Shown here one piece after another: positions 1-7,664 of a stretch of DNA of 32,139 nucleotides (position 1 is its first letter; each line of letters starts with the position of its first letter). Both the position numbers and the translations under genes were made by a program. This DNA is from JAIRLS01 sp031551455. GTDB taxonomy: Bacteria > Bacteroidota > Bacteroidia > Bacteroidales > UBA4181. Below the pieces are notes generated by a model, which saw only the letters and a program-made list of their open reading frames with translations, did no database searches and was not told where the DNA came from. The stretch is taken from the NCBI GenBank assembly GCA_031551455.1, contig JAVBNP010000266.1:1-32139 (forward strand), written 5' to 3'.

Positions 1-136
1 GCCGACGACAATATTCCAAACTTTCGATCAAAATATCCCGATACGATTTTCGGGTAAACACATCTATCCAATATACCGTTTGAAAGGTAAGATAATGCAA
101 TTTTGATTGTTCCGTTATTTGATATCCCGTCGGCAT
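1..136 (-). CDS. IS200-like / REP-associated tyrosine transposase (RAYT), N-terminal fragment cut by window edge
   Basis: Reading the minus strand from the ATG at 136 gives 45 codons without a stop before the window ends. The peptide starts MPTGYQITEQSK and contains HYLTFQTVYWIDVFTRK, which matches the start of the Y1 (HUH) transposase family common in Bacteroidetes, with the typical YFLTxTTVxWxDVFTR pattern. Family knowledge: these single-strand endonucleases bind hairpin REP elements and cut through one catalytic tyrosine. The HUH motif and the tyrosine lie beyond the window and cannot be checked. The paired hairpins about 50 bp upstream support a RAYT rather than a classical IS200. Intactness is unknown. 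Confidence 0.75.
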   Translation of the reverse strand, partial: MPTGYQITEQSKLHYLTFQTVYWIDVFTRKSYRDILIESLEYCRR

Positions 137-185
137 GGTTCACCCGTTTTACATTTTTAAATCATTGCTTGATGTTATTTTGAAT

Positions 186-235
186 GCCAAATTACAAATT
201 TGGCTACATTCCGAGCGGCATTATAAATGCCGCTC
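186..235. repeat. Pair of REP-like hairpins next to the RAYT gene
   Basis: Two perfect hairpins stand 8 nt apart. The first pairs gccaaatt (186-193) with aatttggc (197-204). The second pairs gagcggcat (213-221) with atgccgctc (227-235) around a 5-nt loop. Both share a core ATTAYAAAT at the tip, although the stems differ. Tandem hairpins near a RAYT start are the expected layout of its REP substrate. That they are multi-copy in the genome is an inference. Confidence 0.6.
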
Positions 236-275
236 AGCGGGGGAGGTTTCAGGGCAACCCTCGAGAGGTTTAACG

Positions 276-295
276 GAAATGCTCGCGAGCGTTTC
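276..295 (-). terminator. Palindrome downstream of the HU-related gene, possible terminator
   Basis: The sequence around gctcgcgagc (281-290) forms an imperfect 20-bp palindrome with a single G-T mismatch, 20 nt past the stop of the HU-related gene. No T tract follows on the minus strand, so an intrinsic terminator is only a weak guess. A protein-binding site or part of the repeat region is also possible. Confidence 0.3.
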
Positions 296-314
296 GGTAT
301 AAGCTCGGGAGAAA

Positions 315-701
315 TCAAGCGCTCTTTTCGTACTTCAATCCGGCAAGCCACTCTCTGGTGTCGGATGCCGGACGGAATTTCATTTTGCCTTCTTTAATCA
401 TCGATTGATGAAACTTGGCGGGCGATTCGGCGCCGAGGCTCGACAAGCTGATGTAAAACGAACCGATGTCGCCCAAGCGCACCGTGCGGCCGTCGCTCAA
501 ATGCCGTTTCAGCAATTTGGCCAGTTCGTTCAATACGGCCAACACATCGCTGTCGCTCACGGTGGTGGAGCCGCCCGAAATTTCCTGCGCCAACTTTTTA
601 AACGTAATGTCGCCGCCGCTTTTGGCTTGTGCGTAATACTTTTTAGGCGCGGCGGGATTGTCCGGCCGACCTTTTTCTACCAAAACATACTTAATGGACA
701 T
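315..701 (-). CDS. HU-related DNA-binding protein (Bacteroidetes HU/IHF-like family)
   Basis: This 128-aa protein belongs to the HU-related family typical of Bacteroidetes. It opens with an extra strand segment (SIKYVLVEKGRPDNP), followed by the HU-like fold: a helical part with ITFKKLAQEIS at about residues 32-41, then VLAVLNELAKLLKRHLSDGRTVRLGDIGSFYIS, where VRLGDIGSF is the conserved turn before the beta arm. The tail (KFRPASDTREWL) is also typical. The likely role is nucleoid or single-site DNA binding; this subfamily is multi-copy and often sits beside mobile or cell-surface loci. It is transcribed alone, with about 140 nt of non-coding sequence before the RDD gene. Its neighbour on the other side is the RAYT repeat region. 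The specific role is unknown. Confidence 0.88.
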   Translation of the reverse strand: MSIKYVLVEKGRPDNPAAPKKYYAQAKSGGDITFKKLAQEISGGSTTVSDSDVLAVLNELAKLLKRHLSDGRTVRLGDIGSFYISLSSLGAESPAKFHQSMIKEGKMKFRPASDTREWLAGLKYEKSA

Positions 702-842
702 AATGATTTGATTTTTTAGTGAAACATAATGGTTAATGAACTTGCTTCTTGAATGTGTAATGCTTTTTGGTTGATTTATTGCGATGATCTATTTGTTAAT
801 TGCTTTTGACGGCACATTTTACAAATACATACAAGCAAAACT

Positions 843-1589
843 TCAGTACTCCATTTTTCTCGTTTTCCACTGTTCTTGGGGTTTCTTTTCCAAAGAAATA
901 TAAACCTCCATATTTTTCTCTTTTCCGAATACTTTTACAAAAAACTCCGCTTGACCACTATCGTCGGTGATTTGTATATTTCCCTCCGGCAGTATCCCGT
1001 AACCGGTGATTCCGCCGGTTGCTTCCATTATTTCCGGAGTAGCCTCAATCTGTTGTATCGCCGCCTTATATGCATCGGTATTCTTGATTACATTTCCGAT
1101 AAAAAAGACAACCAATAGTATCGCAACAAGTCCCGTAGCGGCAAGTCCCGTTATTTTTAATGTTTTTTTGTTCGGACGGGGATTATCCAATACGATTGTC
1201 TCGGCTATTTTGTCTCCCAATCGTTCTTTATTGATATCAACGCAAAGAACAATAAATTCGACTGGCCAAAATATTAATAACAGATTACGGATCAAAAGTC
1301 TCCAAAACGAAGGTACCGAACCAGGTTGATGTTTGTCGCTTACCATAATTCCCATCATCCTCTTTCCCAAGCCGGCCCCTTTGAAAGAATCTTTTGCAAA
1401 AAAAAGAAACAGAACCACGACACCGCATAATAATGCGGCAGTATTTATATGCGGATCGTTACTTCCGAAAAAATCGGGGTTAGTAACAAAAACTATAACA
1501 ACCAACAACAACGTTACAATAAAATGATCTATCAGAAAAGCCGCTATTCTTTTCTTTCTACTTGATTTTTTAAATTCAATCGATTCCAT
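843..1589 (-). CDS. RDD-family membrane protein with C-terminal Coa1-like domain
   Basis: The 248-aa protein has two parts. Residues about 10-135 form an RDD domain: R11/R14 before the first helix (IAAFLIDHFIVTLLLVVIV), a second helix at about 50-65, GLGKRMMGIMV, WRLLIRN, and the D near the end (RLGDKIAETIVL). A further transmembrane helix (about 148-168) precedes an extracytoplasmic tail (about 172-248) with the pattern YKAAIQQIEATPEI, then GYG and SGQAEFFVKVFG, which resembles the cytochrome-oxidase assembly factor 1 (Coa1/Tim21-like) domain. The RDD function is poorly defined (transport or membrane-associated). The gene lies 17 nt downstream of the small membrane protein gene and is probably co-transcribed with it. 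The fusion assignment rests on pattern recognition only. Confidence 0.8.
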   Translation of the reverse strand: MESIEFKKSSRKKRIAAFLIDHFIVTLLLVVIVFVTNPDFFGSNDPHINTAALLCGVVVLFLFFAKDSFKGAGLGKRMMGIMVSDKHQPGSVPSFWRLLIRNLLLIFWPVEFIVLCVDINKERLGDKIAETIVLDNPRPNKKTLKITGLAATGLVAILLVVFFIGNVIKNTDAYKAAIQQIEATPEIMEATGGITGYGILPEGNIQITDDSGQAEFFVKVFGKEKNMEVYISLEKKPQEQWKTRKMEY

Positions 1590-1606
1590 TTTTGTATGTT
1601 TTATGT

Positions 1607-2095
1607 TTACATGGATTTTATCAATTTTCTCATTTTGGCATCTTCGGCATACTTGATCAGCTCTTTTGCATCCTTTGTAAGACCACCTAGCATTCGAAAA
1701 TAAATAAATGCGTAAACCTTATCTGTATAACCTTGTTCGTTTTTTATTTCTAAAATGTTATAATAATTAAAAAACAAGCTCCTCAACAATATGAGATTTT
1801 CTATATCATATGTTTTTTCCTTACCCCCTCTGTTGGTTACATAGATGTAATTCAAGTCATATTTCACCGTTTTTGATCGTAATTGTAATCTGACATCCAC
1901 TATACAAGCCCCCAACAAAACGGCAAAAATAATACCGTACAATGATAGGTAATCATCTCCCATGAACACAGAAAATATTAAAAATAAAAAAACGATTGCG
2001 AAAAAGATATCTATTCCAATAAATAAAAATTGTTCGCCTTTAAAAGAATATCGATATGATAACTGTTTTACCATAAGATAACATAAATTTAACAC
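1607..2095 (-). CDS. Small membrane protein of unknown function (PH-like layout)
   Basis: This 162-aa protein has two closely spaced hydrophobic helices near the N-terminus (about residues 22-45 and 52-68), followed by a soluble basic/acidic domain. That layout (two helices, then a beta-rich cytoplasmic domain with a pattern like YDLNYIYVTNRGGKEKTYDIENL) is reminiscent of bacterial membrane PH-like proteins, but no family can be named with certainty. An alternative start is Met8 (2074, MVKQLSYRYSFKG), which would remove an odd hydrophobic leader. The gene lies between the hydrolase gene (23-nt gap) and the RDD gene (17-nt gap) on the same strand, so an operon is likely. The region is clearly AT-richer than the glycosidase gene upstream. 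Confidence 0.6.
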   Translation of the reverse strand: MLNLCYLMVKQLSYRYSFKGEQFLFIGIDIFFAIVFLFLIFSVFMGDDYLSLYGIIFAVLLGACIVDVRLQLRSKTVKYDLNYIYVTNRGGKEKTYDIENLILLRSLFFNYYNILEIKNEQGYTDKVYAFIYFRMLGGLTKDAKELIKYAEDAKMRKLIKSM

Positions 2096-2118
2096 AGTTC
2101 TTTATTCGGTATTATCAA

Positions 2119-3225
2119 TTAATCCGAACTTAGATTATGCTTAAATGCCTCATCAATAAATCGATACGCTTCCGATCGGATTTCATCGGGGAAATCGTGC
2201 CCCGCATCGGGATATCTTGCTTGCAACTTATCTTCGGCATTCAAGAAACGGTAGGCTTTGGCGGCTTTACCGATGCCGATTTTAACGCCTTCCACATCAA
2301 AATTTTCGTCATTGACGGGTGAATTGGAGAAAAATGCGCGAGGAGCAATCAGCGCAATAATTTCATGAAAATCGAATGGTATTCGATCGCCGTCCAATCG
2401 GTATTTGTCGCGAAACAAAGGCATGTAACGGTCTTGCGCGAAAGGGCCCAACCGTCCGCCATATTTCTCGTCGGCAATCGGTCCGATATCGTAATAAGCC
2501 AATTCGGTCCATCCGCAACTCGACACTACCGCTTTTAACCTCGTGTCGAAAGCGGCAACGAACATAGCGTTATGTCCGCCCAAAGAATGTCCGATAACTC
2601 CGATACGTTCCGGATCGACATCCGATCGTTCGCACAACAGGTCAACGCATCGGATGTGATCGAATATGCCTTTCATCGTTCCCGACTCGTAACGGTCGTT
2701 TTGAAAATCGTAATCGCTCAAATCTCCAAAACTCGGATAATCGGGGGCAATGACGACATAACCCCTTTCTGCGAGCTCTTTTGCGTAAGCCCTACCGTGC
2801 AACGGACTTTCCCCGTCAACGATTCGTTTTCCCAAAGCGCCGGTGGGATGCAATGCCAACATGGCAGGATATTTTCGCCCGGTATTCCGCGGGAAAGGAA
2901 GATACAGATAAGCGGGAACATCTTCGTTTGCTGCCGCGGTAAAAACAATGGAATAACGTATGTAACTTTTTCCGATCAAACTATCGTTGACTCGGACATT
3001 GAGCGGCGGAAAGTTCGAAAGATCGGGCAACTTACCCATAACGGCTTGCAGACTATCGAGCATTTGTCCCCGCTTTGTATTCCAATCTTCCGAAGTTTTA
3101 ACGGGTTTATTTTTGCCGTTTCGATCTTTGTACGCAAGTAATCCAGAATTGTCGGATTCTCCAGTGCAATCCGCGAAAAACGGAAGAATTAACAACAGCA
3201 TGACATATAAGACAAATCGTTTCAT
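2119..3225 (-). CDS. Exported alpha/beta hydrolase (dienelactone hydrolase / acetyl-xylan-esterase-like)
   Basis: The protein is about 368 aa from the ATG at 3225. I chose that start because it begins directly with a signal peptide (MKRFVLYVMLLLILPFF); the frame stays open to an ATG at 3264, which would add 13 residues before it. A Cys follows the hydrophobic core (FFADCTG), but the lipobox is not canonical. The fold is shown by YLYLPFPRN, PAMLALHPTG (oxyanion strand), GYVVIAPDYPSFGD, the nucleophile elbow GVIGHSLGGHNAMF, and the late PDAGHDFP histidine. Expected chemistry is ester hydrolysis, for example deacetylation of a plant or host glycan. It lies 63 nt downstream of the GH106 gene, so it may remove ester groups for that glycosidase. 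The substrate is not visible from sequence. Confidence 0.82.
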   Translation of the reverse strand: MKRFVLYVMLLLILPFFADCTGESDNSGLLAYKDRNGKNKPVKTSEDWNTKRGQMLDSLQAVMGKLPDLSNFPPLNVRVNDSLIGKSYIRYSIVFTAAANEDVPAYLYLPFPRNTGRKYPAMLALHPTGALGKRIVDGESPLHGRAYAKELAERGYVVIAPDYPSFGDLSDYDFQNDRYESGTMKGIFDHIRCVDLLCERSDVDPERIGVIGHSLGGHNAMFVAAFDTRLKAVVSSCGWTELAYYDIGPIADEKYGGRLGPFAQDRYMPLFRDKYRLDGDRIPFDFHEIIALIAPRAFFSNSPVNDENFDVEGVKIGIGKAAKAYRFLNAEDKLQARYPDAGHDFPDEIRSEAYRFIDEAFKHNLSSD

Positions 3226-3288
3226 CGGTATATGGAGTATGGTAAATCGAATACTTGTAATCATCCTGCTTGCCGAACGAATTAACCA

Positions 3289-6186
3289 TTAATCGTTATC
3301 CTTTAATAAGACCGCTACCGGGCCCAGAAGTCCCGAAGGTAAAAGAACCCAATCGTTGCGCATGGTCGGTGCGAGGTATTCCCATTCGTATTGAACAACA
3401 ATGTTTGTTTTCGTGACCCTTTCGTTTTCCGGTTTTTCGTTGTCGCCGATAAGTCGGTTTCGCCAAGTATTGACTACTTCTATCTCCAATCGGTTATCCT
3501 TTTGTTTTACGTCTTTCAACGGTACCCGGAACGGTGGTGTCCAAACGATTCCGAGATCTTTGCCGTTCAGCTTCACGCGTGCGATGCCCACATCTTTTAC
3601 TTTTCCCAAATCCAACCATAACCGATCCATATTCGACGCGACGTCATCGGGAAGATCAAACGAGGTTGAGTAAACAGCAATGCCCGAATAATACTTAATA
3701 CCTTCGTTCGGATGTTTTGTCCAATCCGTCAATTCATCAAACGTTACTTTTCCGGGGCCGCTGCGTTTCGGATCAAAAAATACTTCCCATCGATTATTCA
3801 GCACCGTTACCGGAGCAAAAGACACTCGGGCGTTTCGGATATCCTTTTGTGTCGGATCGGTCATCTTATCGCGAAAAACAACAAAACACGAACCGTACGG
3901 ATCGAATTCCAACGGGACGATCGTTCGACCTTCGGCAATAGTTGCTCGTACCTTTTTTGTTTCGCCGGTTACGGGATTCCATAATTCCGGTTGTTTCCCC
4001 GTAACCCGAAATGCCGCGTATGCATTGTCGCGATGCGAATTACGGTTGCTGATGAAATAAATGTCGGTTTCGCCGTCAATGCGGTGAATATAATCATACG
4101 TTGCACCTTCCGTTTCGGAATTGATCTCGCAATCGGGGAGAACTCCGTTGCTTCTCAAATATTCGCCCGCTTTTTGTCCCCAAACGACGGTGCCTTTTCC
4201 CGTCTTTTTCGTTCCCGAAGCCGGAGGATTTGCACCCCACAATTTATCAACCGTTTTTCGGAACGTCGCGTCGGCTTGTTCGCCGCCCGTCAAACTGCCC
4301 GTTTCGGTTGGTTTCGGTCCCAAGATCACGGCACCTGCCTCAACGAGTTTTTCCGCTTTTTGCAACGCCCGTAACGACAATACCTTGAAATCGGGAATCA
4401 CTAATACTCGATACGATGCGCCGGAAGGTAAAACGATTTTTCCGTCTTTCGCTTCGAGCGCCAACAAACGATCTTCGTTGATCAAGTCGTAATCGTACCA
4501 AGGCAATGCTCCCGCGGGGTCGTCTTCTTTGTATCGCCCGATATTGGGCACGTGGTCGCCGTAGTAATACAAAACGTCGGCGTGAGATCGGCCTTGACGC
4601 AAAAGATAAGCGCATCGGCTCAAGTACCGTATAAATTCCCCCGAATAATCCCACCACGTAACATTTGTATTGAAATGCGTTCCCGCGGCATATTCTTGTC
4701 CGGGGAGACCCATACTTTTCGGAGAAGTGGTGAACGTATGCAGAAAAAGCATATTAAGCCCGGAACAAAACTCATGATCGACGGCGGGTTTCATATCCGA
4801 CCACACCACGTCGTTCCAATGTGGTCCCTGCGTGGTGAATGCTTCGGCGGCAACGAGTTGTTTGTCGTATATCTTGGCCGCGCTGCCCGCCTGTTTCACG
4901 AAGAATCGTTGATTCGGTTTCGGCCGATGCGGTGACGGCGACCAAAATTCGCTCATCACGATTTCGCCATGCGCATAGTTGTTCAGCCCGTCGAACGGAC
5001 CCGCGTGAGGCCCCGACGATTCGGGATGCGTACCTATTCCGTATTCCGCCGCCCTTTCGGCAAACACTTGGTAATGATTTTCGGAAATCAATTCACCCAA
5101 GGTTTTCCGGAAGTCGTTCAAAAAACAAGCGCTTTTTTCCCGGTTTTCGATGATTTTTCCCGTCAATACAGGCAAAAAAGGCAAAGGATCGTAACCGCGG
5201 CGTTTCCGAAATTCGTTTTCGAAACCTTCCGTCCAATTCATCCCGCCGGCTTCGAAACTGTCCGATTGCACATATCGCATGGTCTTTCCGGCTGCCGGAC
5301 CGATCATGTCGAGAAGCGGTTTAATATGCGTATCCCAATATCGATTGAAATGTTTTCGGCTCATGTAGTCGATGATCCGTCCCTGCCACTGCCCGCTCGA
5401 CGCTTTGACTATCCCGACGGGACCCGTAGTGGTGTAACCGATTCGCAAAACAATCCAGTCGCTCGGAGGCGCTTGCCACTCCAAATACCCGTCTTTCGCG
5501 AATTTTGTCAAATCGATGATATCGCCGATTTTGGCATCTTCTTCACCCAGAGTTCCGGGAAAGTCGCGTAACAAGGAAGATGTTTCCGGCGCCGACGCTC
5601 CGACTTCCTTTTCGGAAATCTTATTCTTAAAATCTCGGATGGGCAATCGATCGGTAAATGTTTTAGCGGGAAAAGCCACCGTAACGATATCTCTGTAAAA
5701 ATCGAGATTCGATTCGGGTTTTGGCAACGCTTGAATCACCCGGCGGGGACCTTTGATCGTTATTTCTGAAAATGTCACCTGTTTCGCCGTTTCCTCGACC
5801 GTGACATCGGGTGCGCCGATGTTCCAACCGCTTGTGATACTCATCGACAACGTCAATCCCAACCGTTCGGCCTCCTTGACGGCATGAAAGAATAGTTCGC
5901 GCCACTCCGGCGAACCGAACATCGGACCTTCGGGTACTTGAAAATTGCCGTGAACGGCGGCGCCTCCGGCATCGAAAATCATTGCTCCGAAGAATCCTTT
6001 GGCTTTCATTTCTTCCAACTCGCGCGTGATGGTTTCTTTATCGGTATTTCCGTTCAACCACCACCAAAAACAACTCACGCCGTAGGATGAGGGCGGATTT
6101 TGAAATACGGTTTCGGATAACGGTTGAGCAATTGATGTTGTTATTGCAAAAAAGCATAAGACGAAAAGGCAGGCGATTTTTTTCAT
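3289..6186 (-). CDS. Exported glycoside hydrolase, GH106 (alpha-L-rhamnosidase) type
   Basis: This 965-aa protein has a clear signal peptide (MKKIACLFVLCFFAITTSIAQ). The mature start has the pattern recognised for GH106: CFWWWLNGNTDKETITRELEEMKAKGFFGAMIFD, then GSPEWRELFFHAVKEAERLGL and SITSGWNIGAP. The middle has THPESSGPHAGPFDG and EFWSPSPHRPKP. The C-terminus (about 830-960) is a beta-sandwich like those of family 2 glycosidases (RLWLDLGKVKDVGIARVKLNGK, then VWTPPFRVPL and VVNTWRNRLIGD). GH106 enzymes remove alpha-L-rhamnose from pectins such as RG-II. The length fits the family. It is the first gene of an apparent four-gene minus-strand set. A 9-bp inverted repeat 40-65 nt upstream may control it. 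Fine specificity cannot be read. Confidence 0.85.
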   Translation of the reverse strand: MKKIACLFVLCFFAITTSIAQPLSETVFQNPPSSYGVSCFWWWLNGNTDKETITRELEEMKAKGFFGAMIFDAGGAAVHGNFQVPEGPMFGSPEWRELFFHAVKEAERLGLTLSMSITSGWNIGAPDVTVEETAKQVTFSEITIKGPRRVIQALPKPESNLDFYRDIVTVAFPAKTFTDRLPIRDFKNKISEKEVGASAPETSSLLRDFPGTLGEEDAKIGDIIDLTKFAKDGYLEWQAPPSDWIVLRIGYTTTGPVGIVKASSGQWQGRIIDYMSRKHFNRYWDTHIKPLLDMIGPAAGKTMRYVQSDSFEAGGMNWTEGFENEFRKRRGYDPLPFLPVLTGKIIENREKSACFLNDFRKTLGELISENHYQVFAERAAEYGIGTHPESSGPHAGPFDGLNNYAHGEIVMSEFWSPSPHRPKPNQRFFVKQAGSAAKIYDKQLVAAEAFTTQGPHWNDVVWSDMKPAVDHEFCSGLNMLFLHTFTTSPKSMGLPGQEYAAGTHFNTNVTWWDYSGEFIRYLSRCAYLLRQGRSHADVLYYYGDHVPNIGRYKEDDPAGALPWYDYDLINEDRLLALEAKDGKIVLPSGASYRVLVIPDFKVLSLRALQKAEKLVEAGAVILGPKPTETGSLTGGEQADATFRKTVDKLWGANPPASGTKKTGKGTVVWGQKAGEYLRSNGVLPDCEINSETEGATYDYIHRIDGETDIYFISNRNSHRDNAYAAFRVTGKQPELWNPVTGETKKVRATIAEGRTIVPLEFDPYGSCFVVFRDKMTDPTQKDIRNARVSFAPVTVLNNRWEVFFDPKRSGPGKVTFDELTDWTKHPNEGIKYYSGIAVYSTSFDLPDDVASNMDRLWLDLGKVKDVGIARVKLNGKDLGIVWTPPFRVPLKDVKQKDNRLEIEVVNTWRNRLIGDNEKPENERVTKTNIVVQYEWEYLAPTMRNDWVLLPSGLLGPVAVLLKDND

Positions 6187-6225
6187 TTCAATGGTCGTTT
6201 ACGTGGTCATTGGTTACCGTTCTTT

Positions 6226-6251
6226 CTCGAATCGCGGTAGAACGATTCGAG
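6226..6251. promoter_or_regulatory. Inverted repeat upstream of the GH106 gene, possible operator or leader hairpin
   Basis: ctcgaatcg (6226-6234) and cgattcgag (6243-6251) form a perfect 9-bp inverted repeat around an 8-nt spacer, 40-65 nt upstream of the GH106 start. No T tract follows on either strand, so a terminator is unlikely. Either a regulator site or a 5' leader hairpin fits. Confidence 0.45.
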
Positions 6252-6320
6252 GAGTAAATAAAAGCAATTTTGTCGATTTTTCCAATGCCGATTGTAACAA
6301 AATACGGTTTACGGCAACAC

Positions 6321-6353
6321 AAAAGAAAAAGGAGCGACATAAAAGTCGCTCCT
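6321..6353 (-). terminator. Intrinsic terminator of the class I aldolase gene
   Basis: A perfect 9-bp stem (aggagcgac 6330-6338, gtcgctcct 6345-6353) with a 6-nt loop lies 25 nt past the aldolase stop. On the minus strand it is followed by a T-rich tract (complement of 6321-6330). Confidence 0.85.
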
Positions 6354-6378
6354 CAAAAATATATTTTTCGAAACACGG

Positions 6379-7437
6379 TTATGCAACCGTGATCGTTTGA
6401 TCGAGATACACGTTTTGAATGGTATTCAACAATTCCACTCCGTCTTTCATGGGTTTTTGAAACGCCTTGCGTCCGCTGATCAACCCCATTCCGCCGGCTC
6501 TTTTATTGACAACGGCCGTAATCACCGCTTCTTTCAAATCCGATGCTCCTTTCGATTCGCCGCCCGAATTAATCAATCCTACGCGTCCCATGTAACCGTT
6601 TGCCACCTGATAACGACAACGATCGATCGGATGATCGGAACACAATTCGGTATACATTCGTTTATCCGTCTTGCCGAAACCGATGGTAGCAAAACCGTCG
6701 TTGTTTGTCGGCAGTTTTTGCTTGACGATGTCGGCTTGAATCGTTACGCCCAAATGATCGGCTTGTCCGGTGAGATCGGCTGCCGAATGATAATCGACGC
6801 CGTCTTTTTTGAACGCCTCGTTACGCAGGTAACACCACAAAATGGTAACCATGCCCAATTCGTGTGCATATTCAAACGCCTCGGAAACTTCGATCAATTG
6901 GCGGCGGCTTTCTTCGGAACCGAAATAAATGGTAGCTCCGACGGCAACCGCACCCATATTCCAAGCTTCTCTCACCGAACCGAACATAATCTGATCGTAA
7001 GAGTTGGGGTAAGAAAGCAATTCGTTATGATTGAGTTTAACGATAAATGGTATTTTATGCGCATATTTTCGCGCTACCGCTCCGAGTACGCCGAATGTCG
7101 ACGCCACCGCATTGCAACCGCCTTCGATAGCCAATTTGACGATATTTTCGGGATCGAAATAAAGCGGATTGGCCGCAAATGAAGCTCCTGCGGAATGTTC
7201 GATACCTTGATCCACGGGCAGTATCGAAAGATAACCCGTATCGGCAAGTCTGCCGTGTCCCAACAGTTGTTGCAGACTGCACAACGTGGGGATGTTCCGA
7301 TCCGATGTCGTCCATATTCGATCGACGGTCGACGGAGAAGGTGCGTGAATCAACGACTTATCAATGGTTTTGCACACATGACCCAAATAATATTCGGCCT
7401 TGTCTTCCAGAATTTGCGTGATTTTTTGTCCGGACAT
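6379..7437 (-). CDS. fbaB: Class I fructose-bisphosphate aldolase (FbaB/DhnA type)
   Basis: The protein is 352 aa from the ATG at 7437 (MSGQKITQILEDK). The open frame extends further upstream, but that extension (7438-7671) looks non-coding and overlaps the divergent nadE promoter region. The enzyme cleaves fructose 1,6-bisphosphate to dihydroxyacetone phosphate and glyceraldehyde 3-phosphate through a Schiff base. Visible family features are LPVDQGIEHSAG (about 73-84), PFIVKLNHNELL (130-141), AVAVGATIYFGS (164-174) and ADIVKQ, whose lysine (about residue 239) matches the Schiff-base position of DhnA-type aldolases. The length equals that of E. coli FbaB. It has its own terminator and is divergent from nadE. 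It could accept the triose and hexose phosphates made by the sugar loci in this window. Confidence 0.93.
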   Translation of the reverse strand: MSGQKITQILEDKAEYYLGHVCKTIDKSLIHAPSPSTVDRIWTTSDRNIPTLCSLQQLLGHGRLADTGYLSILPVDQGIEHSAGASFAANPLYFDPENIVKLAIEGGCNAVASTFGVLGAVARKYAHKIPFIVKLNHNELLSYPNSYDQIMFGSVREAWNMGAVAVGATIYFGSEESRRQLIEVSEAFEYAHELGMVTILWCYLRNEAFKKDGVDYHSAADLTGQADHLGVTIQADIVKQKLPTNNDGFATIGFGKTDKRMYTELCSDHPIDRCRYQVANGYMGRVGLINSGGESKGASDLKEAVITAVVNKRAGGMGLISGRKAFQKPMKDGVELLNTIQNVYLDQTITVA

Positions 7438-7538
7438 GATGAAAAAGATTTTAAACGTGAATAAATGATTTATATACTTAAAACACTTTACTTTTACCGG
7501 ATGTTGTCCGTTTTGAAATTTTCTTCGAAGAATTATCG

Positions 7539-7546
7539 TATTTTTG
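7539..7546 (+). promoter_or_regulatory. -7 box of the NAD+ synthetase gene
   Basis: TATTTTTG matches the Bacteroidetes -7 consensus TAnnTTTG. A TTTG at 7512-7515 could serve as the -33 box, though the spacing (23 nt) is slightly long. It predicts a leader of about 110 nt before the ATG at 7665. Confidence 0.5.
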
Positions 7547-7664
7547 TCTAACGGATTGATGTCGTAACGATTGAATTTTCTTCGGGTTGCAGCATTTATC
7601 CCCGACCGGACGACATCATCTTTAAGCGGATTTTCCGCACGAAAAATTTTAAAATTATTCGAAA

